Shown piece after piece: positions 24,969 through 33,778 of a DNA stretch of 54,795 nucleotides. The stretch spans positions 1 to 54,795 of the forward strand of contig CANQPD010000021.1 in the NCBI GenBank assembly GCA_947625655.1, written 5' to 3'. Made by a program: the position numbers and the translations under genes. The notes beneath the pieces are model-generated. The model saw only the letters and a program-made list of their open reading frames with translations. It was not told the origin of the DNA and did no database searches. Positions within the stretch are counted from its first letter, which is position 1. Each line of letters opens with the position of its first letter. Source of the stretch: an uncultured Dysosmobacter sp. Lineage in GTDB: Bacteria > Bacillota > Clostridia > Oscillospirales > Oscillospiraceae.

Positions 24969-26176
24969 AACTTCAGATAACTGGTCTCCTCCACGCCCCA
25001 GAGGATGGGGTGGTCGCAGCTCTGCTGGCGGGCCTCGATCTGCCGCAGCTGGACCCCGGCGTCCCTGGCCGCGTCGTGGAGCATGGCCACGAATTTCTCC
25101 TCCGTGGCGAAGTGGGAGCAGGAGCAGGTGGCGAGCATACCGCCCCGGGGCAGCAGCCGCATGGCCCGGTAGTTGATCTCCTTATATCCGGTGATGGCGT
25201 TGGCCACGGTCTTCCGGGACTTGGTGAAGGCCGGCGGGTCCAGGATGATGAAGTCGTACTTTGCCGGCTGCTTTTCCAGCTCCGGCAGCAGGTCGAAGAC
25301 ATTGGCGGCCACGCATTCCACCACGCCGTCCAGCCCGTTCCGGGCAGCGTTGGCCCGGGCCATCTCCACGGCGCTCTCCGATACATCCACGGCGGTGACG
25401 TGCTTCGCCCCGCCCATCGCCGCGTTCAGGGCAAAGGAGCCGGTGTGGGTGAAGCAGTCCAGCACCGTCCGGCCCCGGGCCAGCCGCCCGACGGCCTGGC
25501 GGTTGTACTTCTGATCCAGAAAGAAGCCGGTCTTCTGCCCGTTCTCCACATCCACCAGATAGCGGATGCCGTTTTCCGTGATCTCCGTCACGGGGCTGTC
25601 CGGCACGTCCTCCCCGGGCAGGGGGAACCACGCCTTGTACTGGGGCAGCCCCTCCTTGTCCCGCAGGGCCACGTCGTTGCGCTCGTAAACGCCCCGGATA
25701 GTCTGCCCGTCCTCCCGCAGGATGCGCACCAGGGCGGGCAGCAGCATCCCCTTGATGCCCTCCATCCCCACGGACAGCACCTGGACGCTCAAAAGGTCGT
25801 GGAACTTGTCCACCGTCAGGCCGGGAAAGGCGTCCGCCTCGCCGAAGAGAAGGCGGCAGCAGTCCAGGTCCTCCGGGGCCATGACGGCCTTCCGGTACTC
25901 CCAGGCCCAGCGGAGCTTCCGCTCCCAAAAGGCGTCGTCAAAGCGGTCATTGGCGTTGCGGGAGATCAGCCGGACCCGGATCTTGGACCGCTCCGAGAGA
26001 AAGCCTGTGCCAAGATATTGTCCTTTTTTGCCTACTATATCCACCAACCCGCCGTTTCCCGGCGTTCCCTCCACCGCCAGGATCTCCCCGTCATAGACCC
26101 AGGGGTGTCCCCGGCGGATGGCGGCCTCCGCCTTGGGGGTGACGGTGTATTTGGGATAGCTGCGTTCCGCTTTCAT
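24947..26176 (-). CDS. Class I SAM-dependent rRNA methyltransferase, RlmI-like
   Basis: A 409-aa protein of the RlmI family, which methylates a cytosine of 23S rRNA at carbon 5. An N-terminal PUA domain (KAEAAIRRGHPWVYDGEI) is followed by the EEHD-like linker and a Rossmann domain with ENGQKTGFFLDQKYNR, VLDCFTHTGSFALNAA, the DPPAF motif and the SCSHF segment carrying the catalytic cysteine. Target position is inferred from family only. The start has AAGGAGGG upstream. Confidence 0.92.
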   Translation of the reverse strand: MKAERSYPKYTVTPKAEAAIRRGHPWVYDGEILAVEGTPGNGGLVDIVGKKGQYLGTGFLSERSKIRVRLISRNANDRFDDAFWERKLRWAWEYRKAVMAPEDLDCCRLLFGEADAFPGLTVDKFHDLLSVQVLSVGMEGIKGMLLPALVRILREDGQTIRGVYERNDVALRDKEGLPQYKAWFPLPGEDVPDSPVTEITENGIRYLVDVENGQKTGFFLDQKYNRQAVGRLARGRTVLDCFTHTGSFALNAAMGGAKHVTAVDVSESAVEMARANAARNGLDGVVECVAANVFDLLPELEKQPAKYDFIILDPPAFTKSRKTVANAITGYKEINYRAMRLLPRGGMLATCSCSHFATEEKFVAMLHDAARDAGVQLRQIEARQQSCDHPILWGVEETSYLKFYLFQVV

Positions 26177-26288
26177 AAAAAGCCCTCCTTGCCGCCCGCC
26201 GTAAGACGCGGGCGTGCTGCGTTTCCCTGCCAGTTTATCACATCCTGGCCGGAAATGCCATAGGATTTAGGAGAAGGAGGGAACCACC

Positions 26289-27029
26289 ATGCCTATCATC
26301 TATTTGAGTCCGTCCACACAGGATTGGAACATGTACGTAACCGGCAGCGGCTCCGAGGAGTACAACATGAACCTGCTGGCGGACGCCCTGGTGCCGTACC
26401 TGCTGTCCAACGGCATCCAGTACAGGCGCAACCGCCCGGAGATGACGGCCGCATCCTCCATCCGGGAGGCCAACGCCGGCTACTACGACTTCTACCTGGC
26501 CCTGCACTCCAACGCCGCGCCGGAGGGGCGATACGGCGAGGAGCGGGGCATCATCGCCTTTTACTACCCTGGCAGCAGCCAGGGCCAGCGGGCGGCGGAG
26601 CTGATCGCGGAGGAGCTGCGGAAGATCTACCCCCTGCCGGGGAAAGTCACCACCCGGCCCACCACCACTCTGGGGGAGGTGCGCCAGCCCCACGCCCCGG
26701 CGGTGCTGGTGGAGATCGGCTACCACGACAACTACAGCGACGCCGTCTGGCTGGAGGGCCACTGGGACGCCATCGCCCAGCAGCTGGCCCGGGCGCTGAC
26801 GAGGTTTTTCGGCCTGCCCTTCATCTATCCCATGGACCCGGTGGGGGGCACGGTGCGGGTGAATTACGGCACGCTGAACCTGCGGAGCTACCCCTCCTCC
26901 ACCGGCGCGGTGCTGGCCAACATGCCAAACGGCGCGGCGGTCACGGTCTACGGCGAATGGCAGGGCTGGTACGTCGTCCATTACGGGGACTATGTGGGCT
27001 ACGCGGCGGCGGCCTATATCGATACCTGA
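26289..27029 (+). CDS. N-acetylmuramoyl-L-alanine amidase with SH3 domain
   Basis: A 246-aa Amidase_3-type peptidoglycan hydrolase (residues 1-180) with a C-terminal SH3b domain (NYGTLNLRSYPSSTGAVLAN...GWYVVHYGDYVGYAAAAYID). SEEYNMNLLADAL, ALHSNA and VLVEIGYHDN carry the expected Glu, His and catalytic Glu, but the usual first zinc histidine (DPGHGG) is replaced by LSPSTQDWN, as in a clostridial subgroup. There is no signal peptide, so release by lysis, holin or an unusual route is implied. The last 34 bases recur at 27142-27175 beyond a hairpin element. Confidence 0.88.
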   Translation: MPIIYLSPSTQDWNMYVTGSGSEEYNMNLLADALVPYLLSNGIQYRRNRPEMTAASSIREANAGYYDFYLALHSNAAPEGRYGEERGIIAFYYPGSSQGQRAAELIAEELRKIYPLPGKVTTRPTTTLGEVRQPHAPAVLVEIGYHDNYSDAVWLEGHWDAIAQQLARALTRFFGLPFIYPMDPVGGTVRVNYGTLNLRSYPSSTGAVLANMPNGAAVTVYGEWQGWYVVHYGDYVGYAAAAYIDT

Positions 27030-27175
27030 TTCCTCCATCGAAAAACCAGCGCAGCGTTTTTCGATGGAAAAGGAGGAGCAGCGGAGTGAGCGAGCTTTTG
27101 CCGTCAGGCAAAAGCGAGGGATGCGGAGCTTGGGACGACGCGGGCTACGCCGCGGCGGCCTATATCGATACCTGA
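26996..27175 (+). repeat. Duplicated amidase 3' end flanking a 112-nt hairpin insertion
   Basis: Bases 26996-27029 (the last codons and stop of the amidase) recur at 27142-27175 with one change, a synonymous GCG to GCC. The 112 bases between contain TCCATCGAAAAAC/GTTTTTCGATGGA and CTTTTGCC/GGCAAAAG hairpins and no gene. The second tail keeps the same stop codon but is untranslated because the first stop precedes it. Confidence 0.8.
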
Positions 27176-27240
27176 GGGCCGCCTCACGTCCTTTTGCGGA
27201 AAAACTTTTGCCGTCCATCACATATTTATTCGGTTTGTCC

Positions 27241-27269
27241 TTGACAGTGGTCCGGTAAACGATTAAACT
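27241..27269 (+). promoter_or_regulatory. rny promoter
   Basis: TTGACA at 27241-27246, 17 bases, TAAACT at 27264-27269, leaving a leader of about 105 bases. Confidence 0.75.
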
Positions 27270-27380
27270 AGAAAAGGATAATTGTTGGATGGCAGAAGGG
27301 GTGCCGTCCGATCATTTTCTGACCAGGCATTTTTGATATAACAGCGAACCAATACCGAAACAACAGGAGGAGAGTCAATC

Positions 27381-28928
27381 GTGACACAGGCCATCATCAC
27401 CGGCGTGATCGCGCTGGTCGTCGGCTTGGCGGCGGGCTTCCCACTCGGTATTCGCTATCGGAAAAACGTCTCCGAGAAGGAAATCTCAAGCGCCGAGGAA
27501 GAAGGCAGGCGCATCATCAATGAGGCCATCAAGAGCGCCGAAACCAAGAAAAAAGAAGCCCTTTTGGAAGCCAAGGAAGAGATTTTAAAGAACCGCAGCG
27601 AGTACGAGAAGGAAGAAAAATCACGCAGAGCCGATCTGCAGCGGCAGGAAAACCGCCTGCAGCAAAAAGAGGAGAGCCTCGACCGCAAGACCGAGGCCAT
27701 CGAAAAGAAAGAGGAATCCCTGGCCCAGAAGCACGCGGCCGCGGACCGGGAGACCGAGGAGATCAAGGTCATCAAGCGCAGCCAGACCGAGATGCTGGAG
27801 CGCATCTCCGGCTTTACCGCCGAGGAGGCGAAGCAGTATCTGATTGATCAGGTGGAGTCCGAGGTGACCCACGAGACCGCCCTCAAGATCAAAGAGGTCG
27901 AGTCCCGCATGAAGGAAGAGTGCCAGGCCCGCGCCCGGGAAGTGGTGGCGCAGGCCATCCAGCGGTGCGCCGCCGACCAGGTGGCCGAAATGACCGTCAG
28001 TGTGGTTCCCCTGCCCAATGACGAGATGAAGGGCCGCATCATCGGCCGGGAAGGCCGTAACATCCGCACCATCGAGACCCTGACCGGCGTGGATCTCATC
28101 ATCGACGACACGCCGGAGGCCATCACCGTCTCCTGCTTCGAGCCGGTGCGGCGGGAGATCGCCCGCCTGGCCCTGGAAAAGCTCATCGCCGACGGCCGCA
28201 TCCATCCCACCCACATCGAGGAGATGGTGGAAAAGGCCCGCCGGGAGGTGGAGTCCATCATCAAGTCCGAGGGCGAGCGCGCCGTGTTCGAATGCGGCGT
28301 GCGCAACCTGCACCCGGAGCTGGTGAAGATGCTGGGCCGCCTGCATTACCGCACCAGCTACGGCCAGAACGTGTTGCAGCACTCCATCGAGGTCAGCCAC
28401 ATCGCCGGCATGATGGCCGCCGATCTGGGGGCCGATGTCCAGGCCGCCAAGCGGGCGGGCCTGCTCCATGACCTGGGCAAGTCCGTGGACCATGAGATGG
28501 AGGGCACCCATGTGGCCCTGGGCGTGGAATTCGCCCGGAAGTACAAGGAGCGGGAGGACATCATCCACGCCATCGAGGCCCACCACAACGATGTGGAGCC
28601 CCGGACCATCGTCGCCTGCCTGGTCCAGGCCGCGGACGCCATTTCCGCCGCCCGCCCCGGCGCCCGCCGCGAGAATCTGGAGAATTACATCAAGCGCCTG
28701 GAGCAGCTGGAGACCATCACCGGCAGCTATCCCGGCGTGGATAAGTCCTATGCCATCCAGGCCGGCCGCGAGGTCCGCGTGATGGTGAAGCCCGAGCAGG
28801 TCAGCGAGGACCAGATGGTCATTCTGGCCCGGGACCTGGCCAAGAAGATCGAGGAAGAGATGGAATATCCCGGCCAGATCAAGGTCCATGTCCTGCGGGA
28901 GACGAAAGTTGTCGAATACGCAAAGTAA
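27381..28928 (+). CDS. rny: Ribonuclease Y
   Basis: RNase Y, 515 aa, the membrane-bound endoribonuclease that starts mRNA decay in Firmicutes. An N-terminal membrane helix ([20 protein letters not shown]) is followed by a long coiled coil (residues about 30-190), a KH domain ([19 protein letters not shown]) and an HD domain ([15 protein letters not shown], then IEAHHND). GTG 27381 has CAGGAGGAGAG upstream and the length matches the family. A terminator follows immediately. Confidence 0.97.
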   Translation: MTQAIITGVIALVVGLAAGFPLGIRYRKNVSEKEISSAEEEGRRIINEAIKSAETKKKEALLEAKEEILKNRSEYEKEEKSRRADLQRQENRLQQKEESLDRKTEAIEKKEESLAQKHAAADRETEEIKVIKRSQTEMLERISGFTAEEAKQYLIDQVESEVTHETALKIKEVESRMKEECQARAREVVAQAIQRCAADQVAEMTVSVVPLPNDEMKGRIIGREGRNIRTIETLTGVDLIIDDTPEAITVSCFEPVRREIARLALEKLIADGRIHPTHIEEMVEKARREVESIIKSEGERAVFECGVRNLHPELVKMLGRLHYRTSYGQNVLQHSIEVSHIAGMMAADLGADVQAAKRAGLLHDLGKSVDHEMEGTHVALGVEFARKYKEREDIIHAIEAHHNDVEPRTIVACLVQAADAISAARPGARRENLENYIKRLEQLETITGSYPGVDKSYAIQAGREVRVMVKPEQVSEDQMVILARDLAKKIEEEMEYPGQIKVHVLRETKVVEYAK

Positions 28929-28940
28929 AAAAACGTCGAA

Positions 28941-28978
28941 AAAATCCTCCGGGGAATCATCCCTGGAGGATTTTTTAG
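28941..28978 (+). terminator. rny terminator
   Basis: AATCCTCC-GGGG, loop, CCCTGGAGGATTTTTT; stem with T-run 15 bases after the stop. Confidence 0.9.
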
Positions 28979-29024
28979 GTCGTGTTGATTTTATGGGTCA
29001 ACGGCGTATGGCCAAAGACGTCAT

Positions 29025-29058
29025 AAAAGGCGGGCAGCCGCAGGCTGTCCGCCTTTTT
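29025..29058. terminator. Terminator for the minus-strand PrpR-like gene
   Basis: AAAAGGCGGGCAGCC, GCA loop, GGCTGTCCGCCTTTTT; one G-T pair. It lies 35 bases beyond the stop of the minus-strand gene and has T-runs on both strands. Confidence 0.8.
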
Positions 29059-29092
29059 GCGAAAGCCGCGTATACCATCCTGCGTCCGCGGC

Positions 29093-30871
29093 TCAGGAGA
29101 CCGTGACCAGACGCCGCAGAGTCGTGCGGCTGATGCCCAGGCGCTTGGCGGCGGCAGTTTGATTTCCGCCGGTCTCCGCCAGGACGCGCTGAGCGATCTC
29201 CTGGTTGATCTGGTCCAGCGTCTGGTTCAGATCCAGCGGCGCAAAGGTGCCGCCTGTATAGGAGGCGGAGACCTCGCCGTACTGCTCCTTCCGCAGGACC
29301 TGCCGTACATTTTCAGCGGTGATGATCTGCTGCGAGGAGGTGGCCAGGGTCTCTATGACGCGCTGAAGCTGCGTGTAGTTGTGGGGCCAGTTGAACGCCT
29401 GCAGCAGTTGGATGGCCTCCGGCTCGGCCCCCAGGACCGGATAGGGGATGGAGGTGTTCAGGAGACTGAGGGCGGACTTGATTTGGGCGGGAATGGTGTC
29501 CTTCAGATTTCGCAGGGGCTGAAGGTAGAGGGCGCGGCCGTTCAGACGGTTCAGGAATTCGGCGCCCACCGGGGACAGATGCTCTCCGGGCTGGCAGGTA
29601 CAGGCCAGGAAGACGTGGTTGCGGCGGCAGACCTCCGCCTCCGCCAAGGTCTCCAACAGCTGCCGGCGGCTCTTGGTGGAAAGCGCATCGATATTGGAGA
29701 AATAGAGGGTGGTTCCGGTCTCGGCCAGGGGAGAGTTGTGGTGTTCCAGCAGGAACTCCCAGCTTTTTTCATTTAACAAGCTGCAATTGATGGAGACCAG
29801 CGGCGCGTTCTGCAGCGGGCTGTGCAGGTAGAGGTGATCAACGATACGCTCTATGCAGGTACCGTCTTCGCCGGCAACGACAATGGGGACCATGCTTTCG
29901 GCCAGAAGCCGGATCTCGTCTTCGGAGGCGTCATAGAGCTCGTGAAAATTGAGAATGCCGCTGTAAGCCTGTTTTTCCGCCTCCTGGCGGGAGAAGAAGC
30001 GGACGCCCGACTGGCTGCGGGAGAACGGGGATTTGCGGGCCGCATAGTAGATCGCGGTGTAGGAAACGCCGGATATGAAGGGGCGGATACGGAGGAAGTA
30101 AAGCACGCCGTTGGTGCTGCGGGTGACGCGGCGCTCCCCCTCGGCGGGCGACTGCTCCAGTTCCCGCCGCAGCAGGTCATAGAGCTCCGGCGACAGGGAA
30201 CCCGCGCTGGTGAAGACCAGCTGCCCGTTCTGGTCAAACACAGCCACGTGATCGGCCTGGCCATGGAGAAGCTCGCGGAAAAATTTGTTTTCGCTTTGCA
30301 GCCGCGCCTGACTGCGGCAGAGAGCCAGGGCGCGGTTTATCGCGTGGCGGATGCTCTCGATGCCGGAGGCGATGAAAATGGTATTGAGGCCAAGGCTCCT
30401 GGCGATCATATTGGCGGTCGTATCGCAAAGGATGGTGCCATATTGCGCTTCCTGCAAACGGCGGAGGGTGGGCTCCAGCTCATCCAGAGTCTTTACCGTG
30501 TATATTTCGATCTGATAGTTCAGAAGGTCGCAGAGGATCTGGGCGCTGACAGTGATATTGGCATAGGCCACCATGGCGAGCTTTCCCTGAAGGCCGTTGG
30601 AGAGCTTCAGCGCGTAGAGGATGTCGTACAGGGAGATCTCAATATCGATCACCGGCAGATTGAGCTGCCGCAGGGCGGTCGCTGTTCCGCCGCGGGAAAT
30701 GACAGCGTCATAATTGCTGTAAAAGTTGCTCTTTGCGATCTCCACACCCTCATCCATATTTCCCACGAAGACGTCGATTTCCACCTGCGGGTATTCCTCA
30801 GCGAGATTGGCCAGGAGCGCTTTCATGCCCTCATAGGGGACGATACCCAAAAGTCGGATCCGATTTTCCAT
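29093..30871 (-). CDS. PrpR-N-type regulator with a degenerate AAA+ domain
   Basis: A 592-aa regulator. Residues 1-170 form a PrpR-N-type sensor domain (IRLLGIVPYEGMKALL; DAVISRGGTATALRQ), a PAS-like region lies near 205-300, a region collinear with sigma-54 activator AAA+ domains spans about 305-520, and a Fis-type HTH (GGNQTAAAKRLGISRTTLRR) ends it. The AAA+ part is decayed: the Walker A position reads GEDGTCIE instead of GESGTGKE and no GAFTGA loop is seen, so it should not open sigma-54 promoters. It is divergent from the sugar-acid-like transport and dehydratase genes and probably senses their substrate. Confidence 0.85.
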   Translation of the reverse strand: MENRIRLLGIVPYEGMKALLANLAEEYPQVEIDVFVGNMDEGVEIAKSNFYSNYDAVISRGGTATALRQLNLPVIDIEISLYDILYALKLSNGLQGKLAMVAYANITVSAQILCDLLNYQIEIYTVKTLDELEPTLRRLQEAQYGTILCDTTANMIARSLGLNTIFIASGIESIRHAINRALALCRSQARLQSENKFFRELLHGQADHVAVFDQNGQLVFTSAGSLSPELYDLLRRELEQSPAEGERRVTRSTNGVLYFLRIRPFISGVSYTAIYYAARKSPFSRSQSGVRFFSRQEAEKQAYSGILNFHELYDASEDEIRLLAESMVPIVVAGEDGTCIERIVDHLYLHSPLQNAPLVSINCSLLNEKSWEFLLEHHNSPLAETGTTLYFSNIDALSTKSRRQLLETLAEAEVCRRNHVFLACTCQPGEHLSPVGAEFLNRLNGRALYLQPLRNLKDTIPAQIKSALSLLNTSIPYPVLGAEPEAIQLLQAFNWPHNYTQLQRVIETLATSSQQIITAENVRQVLRKEQYGEVSASYTGGTFAPLDLNQTLDQINQEIAQRVLAETGGNQTAAAKRLGISRTTLRRLVTVS

Positions 30872-30910
30872 AATATATCACCAACTGCACAAATAGGATG
30901 ATAAAATTGT

Positions 30911-31012
30911 AACATATGTTCAAAAATAGCGCAATATTTTTTATGCGTGGTAAAAAAATAAACAATTGAAGCGTTCAAAATAGTTGAGCGACAAGAAAAT
31001 GACCTGTATGAT
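30911..31012 (+). promoter_or_regulatory. Divergent control region with promoter and direct repeats
   Basis: A plus-strand promoter TTGAGC (30984-30989), 17 bases, TATGAT (31007-31012) serves the permease operon. GTTCAAAAATAG at 30919-30930 and GTTCAAAATAG at 30973-30983 are direct repeats, the second abutting the -35 box, and AACATATGTT at 30911-30920 is a palindrome. These are candidate binding sites for the divergent PrpR-like regulator acting as a sigma-70 activator. Confidence 0.55.
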
Positions 31013-31073
31013 AATAGTTAGCAATCCGAGAGGAGAAAAGAGAGAAAAAACGAGAATAGAGGAGGAAAAGCCC

Positions 31074-32036
31074 ATGATCATGAAGTTCCTGAAAAAGATC
31101 CCCGCAGGTATGATGGTCGTTCCCATGCTGTTAGGCGCGCTCATCAATACGTTCCTTCCCCAGGTGACCAATATCGGCTCCTTTACCACCGCCATCTTTA
31201 CCAGCGCCGGCGCCAACACCGCTATTGGTATCCAATTGTTCTGCCTGGGCACCACGCTGCGTGTCAAAGAGATCGGCGGTGTGGTCAAGCGCGGCGGCAT
31301 CCTGCTGATCTCCAAGTTCATCATCGGCGCCATTATCGGTATCGGTGTGGGCAAGATCTTTGGACCCGAGGGCCTGCTGGGCCTGAGCGCTCTGGCCATT
31401 ATCTCCGCTGTTACCAACTCCAACGGCTCTGTGTACCTGGCCCTGATGAACAGCTACGGCGACACCATTGACCAGGCGGCCATGCCTCTGCTGGCCATCA
31501 ACGACGGCCCCATGCTGACCATGATCGCCATGGGCATCGGCGGTCTGGCGGATATCCCCTTCATGGCGCTGATCGCCGCCATCGGCCCCATCCTGGTGGG
31601 CATGATCCTGGGCAACATCGACAAGGATCTGTCTGACTTCCTGGCTCCCGCCGGCAGCATCCTGCTTCCCTTCGTGGGCTTCTGCCTCGGCTCCGGCATG
31701 AACCTGACCAACATTGCCAAGGGCGGCGCCCAGGGCATCCTGCTGGGTCTGATCACCTGCTTCATCGGCGGCGGCTTCATCGTTCTGTGCGACCGCTTCA
31801 TCGGCCGCCGTCCCGGCTATGCGGGCTGGGCCGTGGCGACCACCGCCGGCAATGCCGTGGCGGTCCCCGCCGTCATCGCTGCTACCGACCCCTCCTGGGC
31901 GGCCTATGCCGACATCGCCACTTCCCAGGTGGCCGCTTCCGCCATCCTGACCGCTATTCTGGTGCCGATCATTACCTCTTGGTGGGCCAAGAAGTTCGGC
32001 TGCCCCAAGTTCCCCAAGGTCGAGCAGGCCAAATAA
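31074..32036 (+). CDS. kdgT: 2-keto-3-deoxygluconate permease family transporter
   Basis: A 320-aa multi-span membrane protein of the KdgT family (PF03812), which imports 2-keto-3-deoxygluconate or related sugar acids by ion symport. Family blocks IPAGMMVVPMLLGALINTFLPQ (split across residues 7-28), GAGANTAIGIQLF-like SAGANTAIGIQLFCLG, and AVATTAGNAVAVPAVIA are visible. ATG 31074 is preceded by GAGGAGGAAAAG; the upstream ATG at 30984 is inside the promoter. The substrate is not proven; the split UxaA-type enzyme downstream suggests a hexonate or other 2-hydroxy acid. Confidence 0.88.
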   Translation: MIMKFLKKIPAGMMVVPMLLGALINTFLPQVTNIGSFTTAIFTSAGANTAIGIQLFCLGTTLRVKEIGGVVKRGGILLISKFIIGAIIGIGVGKIFGPEGLLGLSALAIISAVTNSNGSVYLALMNSYGDTIDQAAMPLLAINDGPMLTMIAMGIGGLADIPFMALIAAIGPILVGMILGNIDKDLSDFLAPAGSILLPFVGFCLGSGMNLTNIAKGGAQGILLGLITCFIGGGFIVLCDRFIGRRPGYAGWAVATTAGNAVAVPAVIAATDPSWAAYADIATSQVAASAILTAILVPIITSWWAKKFGCPKFPKVEQAK

Positions 32037-32087
32037 GGTTCCCGTTTTCGCGTCATATGAGTTTGAGGACTGAAAGGAGATTTTACC

Positions 32088-32378
32088 ATGCTGAATGCCA
32101 TGATCGTCGAGCCCCAGGACAATGTGGTGGTCGCCATTGAGCCGATCGCCAAGGGCGACACTGTTACTTACACCTGTCAGGGCGAGACAAAGACGCTGAC
32201 CGCTGTGGAGGATATCACCATCTACCACAAGCTGGCCGCCAAGGATATCGCCAAGGGCGAGCCCATTGTGAAATATGGCGAGCACATCGGCCTTGCCGCC
32301 GTGGATATCAAGGCCGGCGAGCATGTTCACTGCCACAACCTGGAAGAACACAGAGAAAATCTGGAAGAGAAAGAATAA
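32088..32378 (+). CDS. UxaA-family dehydratase/lyase small subunit (SAF domain)
   Basis: A 96-aa SAF-domain protein (DNVVVAIEPIAKGDTVTY, AAKDIAKGEPIVKYGEHIGLA, AGEHVHCHNLE). In the UxaA/GarD family this domain is often the N-terminal part of one chain; here it is a separate gene, 13 bases before the large subunit gene. Split forms include altronate-type dehydratases and (2R)-sulfolactate sulfo-lyase (SuyAB), so the substrate stays open. ATG 32088 has AAAGGAG upstream. Confidence 0.9.
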   Translation: MLNAMIVEPQDNVVVAIEPIAKGDTVTYTCQGETKTLTAVEDITIYHKLAAKDIAKGEPIVKYGEHIGLAAVDIKAGEHVHCHNLEEHRENLEEKE

Positions 32379-32391
32379 GGGGGAAAGCGAA

Positions 32392-33555
32392 ATGACATTT
32401 TACGGCTATAGGCGGCCCGACGGCCGCGTCGGTGTACGCAATAAGGTCCTGATTCTGCCCACCAGCCTCTGCGCTTCCGATACGACCCGTGTCATTGCCC
32501 AGCAGGTGGAGGGTGCTGTGACCTTCAACAACCAGCAGGGCTGCTCCCAGGTCGCCTCCGACCAGCAGATGACCATGGATGTTATGGCCGGCTACGCCGC
32601 CAATCCCAACATCTACGGCACGGTGGTGGTGTCCCTGGGCTGCGAGAACTGCCAGATGGATCTGGTGGTGGAGGCCATCAAGGAGCGGACCAACAAGCCC
32701 CTGGAGCAGGTCATCATTCAGGAAGTCGGCGGCACGCTGAAGGCCATCGACAAGGCCGTCCGCTATGCCAAGGAGATGGTGGCCGAGGCCTCCATGCTGC
32801 AAAAAGAGGAGTTCCCCCTCTCCGAACTGATCATCGGTACGGAATGCGGCGGCTCCGATCCCACCAGCGGCCTGGCCGCCAACCCCCTGATCGGCCAGCT
32901 GTCTGACCTGATCGTTGCCGAGGGCGGCACTTCCATCCTGTCCGAGACCACGGAGTTTATCGGCGCCGAGCATATCCTGGCCCGCCGGGCCGCGACCCCC
33001 GAGATCCATGACCGGATCTTTGAGATCGTACATCGCTATGAGAAGGCGCTGCAGCTGGTGGGTGAGGAAGTCCGCGAGGGCAATCCCTCCCCCGGAAACA
33101 AGGCCGGCGGCCTGACCTGCCTGGAGGAAAAGTCTCTGGGCTGCATCCACAAGGGCGGCCACTCTCCTGTCAACGCCGTGTATGATTATGCCAAGCAGGT
33201 GGAGAGCAAGCAGGGCCTGGTGATTATGGACACCCCGGGCAACGATCCCTCCTCTGTGGCGGCCATGGTGGCCGGCGGCGCCCAGGTGGTCGTTTTCTCC
33301 ACCGGCCGCGGCACGCCTACCGGCCATCCCATTGCCCCTGTCATCAAGATCACCGGCAACCGCATCACCTTCGCCAACATGGAGGACAACATCGATGTGG
33401 ATGCCTCTCCCATCATCTACGGCGGCAAGACGCTGGCTCAGCTGGGCGATGAGCTGCTGGAGCTGGTGGCGCAGGTCGCCAGCGGCAAGCAGACCAGAGC
33501 TGAGTCCCTGGGCTACACCGAGACGGCCATTGCCCGCGTGTGCAACTACGTTTAA
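32392..33555 (+). CDS. UxaA-family dehydratase/lyase large subunit
   Basis: A 387-aa catalytic subunit of the UxaA/GarD family, metal-dependent enzymes that dehydrate sugar acids (altronate, galactarate) or eliminate sulfite from sulfolactate. Family blocks GYRRPDGRVGVRNKVLILPT, VSLGCENCQMD, IGTECGGSDPTSGLAANP and FSTGRGTPTGHPIAPVIKITGN are visible, with cysteines expected for metal binding. ATG 32392 follows AAGGGGGAAAG. Together with the KdgT-like permease it suggests import of a sugar-type acid and dehydration to a 2-keto-3-deoxy acid; no KDG kinase or aldolase gene lies nearby. Confidence 0.9.
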   Translation: MTFYGYRRPDGRVGVRNKVLILPTSLCASDTTRVIAQQVEGAVTFNNQQGCSQVASDQQMTMDVMAGYAANPNIYGTVVVSLGCENCQMDLVVEAIKERTNKPLEQVIIQEVGGTLKAIDKAVRYAKEMVAEASMLQKEEFPLSELIIGTECGGSDPTSGLAANPLIGQLSDLIVAEGGTSILSETTEFIGAEHILARRAATPEIHDRIFEIVHRYEKALQLVGEEVREGNPSPGNKAGGLTCLEEKSLGCIHKGGHSPVNAVYDYAKQVESKQGLVIMDTPGNDPSSVAAMVAGGAQVVVFSTGRGTPTGHPIAPVIKITGNRITFANMEDNIDVDASPIIYGGKTLAQLGDELLELVAQVASGKQTRAESLGYTETAIARVCNYV

Positions 33556-33595
33556 AATTCGGCAGACAGAGATCCATTACTCCCGATCTCTTCTC

Positions 33596-33632
33596 AAAAC
33601 GTCCCGGGACCGATCGGTCCCGGGGCGTTTTG
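33596..33632 (+). terminator. Terminator of the permease-dehydratase operon
   Basis: AAAACGTCCCGGGACC, GAT, GGTCCCGGGGCGTTTTG-type stem, 40 bases after the stop. Confidence 0.85.
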
Positions 33633-33649
33633 CCTGTCGGGCAGTGGAA

Positions 33650-33691
33650 AAAAGGCCCGGGTCCCGGATATCTCCGGTCCCGGGCCTTTCC
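33650..33691. terminator. Second hairpin, likely terminator
   Basis: AAAGGCCCGGGTCCCGG and CCGGTCCCGGGCCTTT pair over 16 bases. It lies between the plus operon and the convergent sufCB genes and may stop either transcript. The remaining 33692-33778 spacer shows nothing I can name. Confidence 0.7.
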
Positions 33692-33778
33692 AGGCGCGGA
33701 TATCTCATATACAGAAAAGCCGGGGGAGACGCCCGGGAGATCCTCCCGCGGCGGCCTCCTCCGGCATACGTTTCTCGC

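Noticed and set aside
29093..30871. Active sigma-54 enhancer-binding protein
   Set aside because: The Walker A lysine and GAFTGA loop are missing, and no -24/-12 promoter was seen at the target operon.
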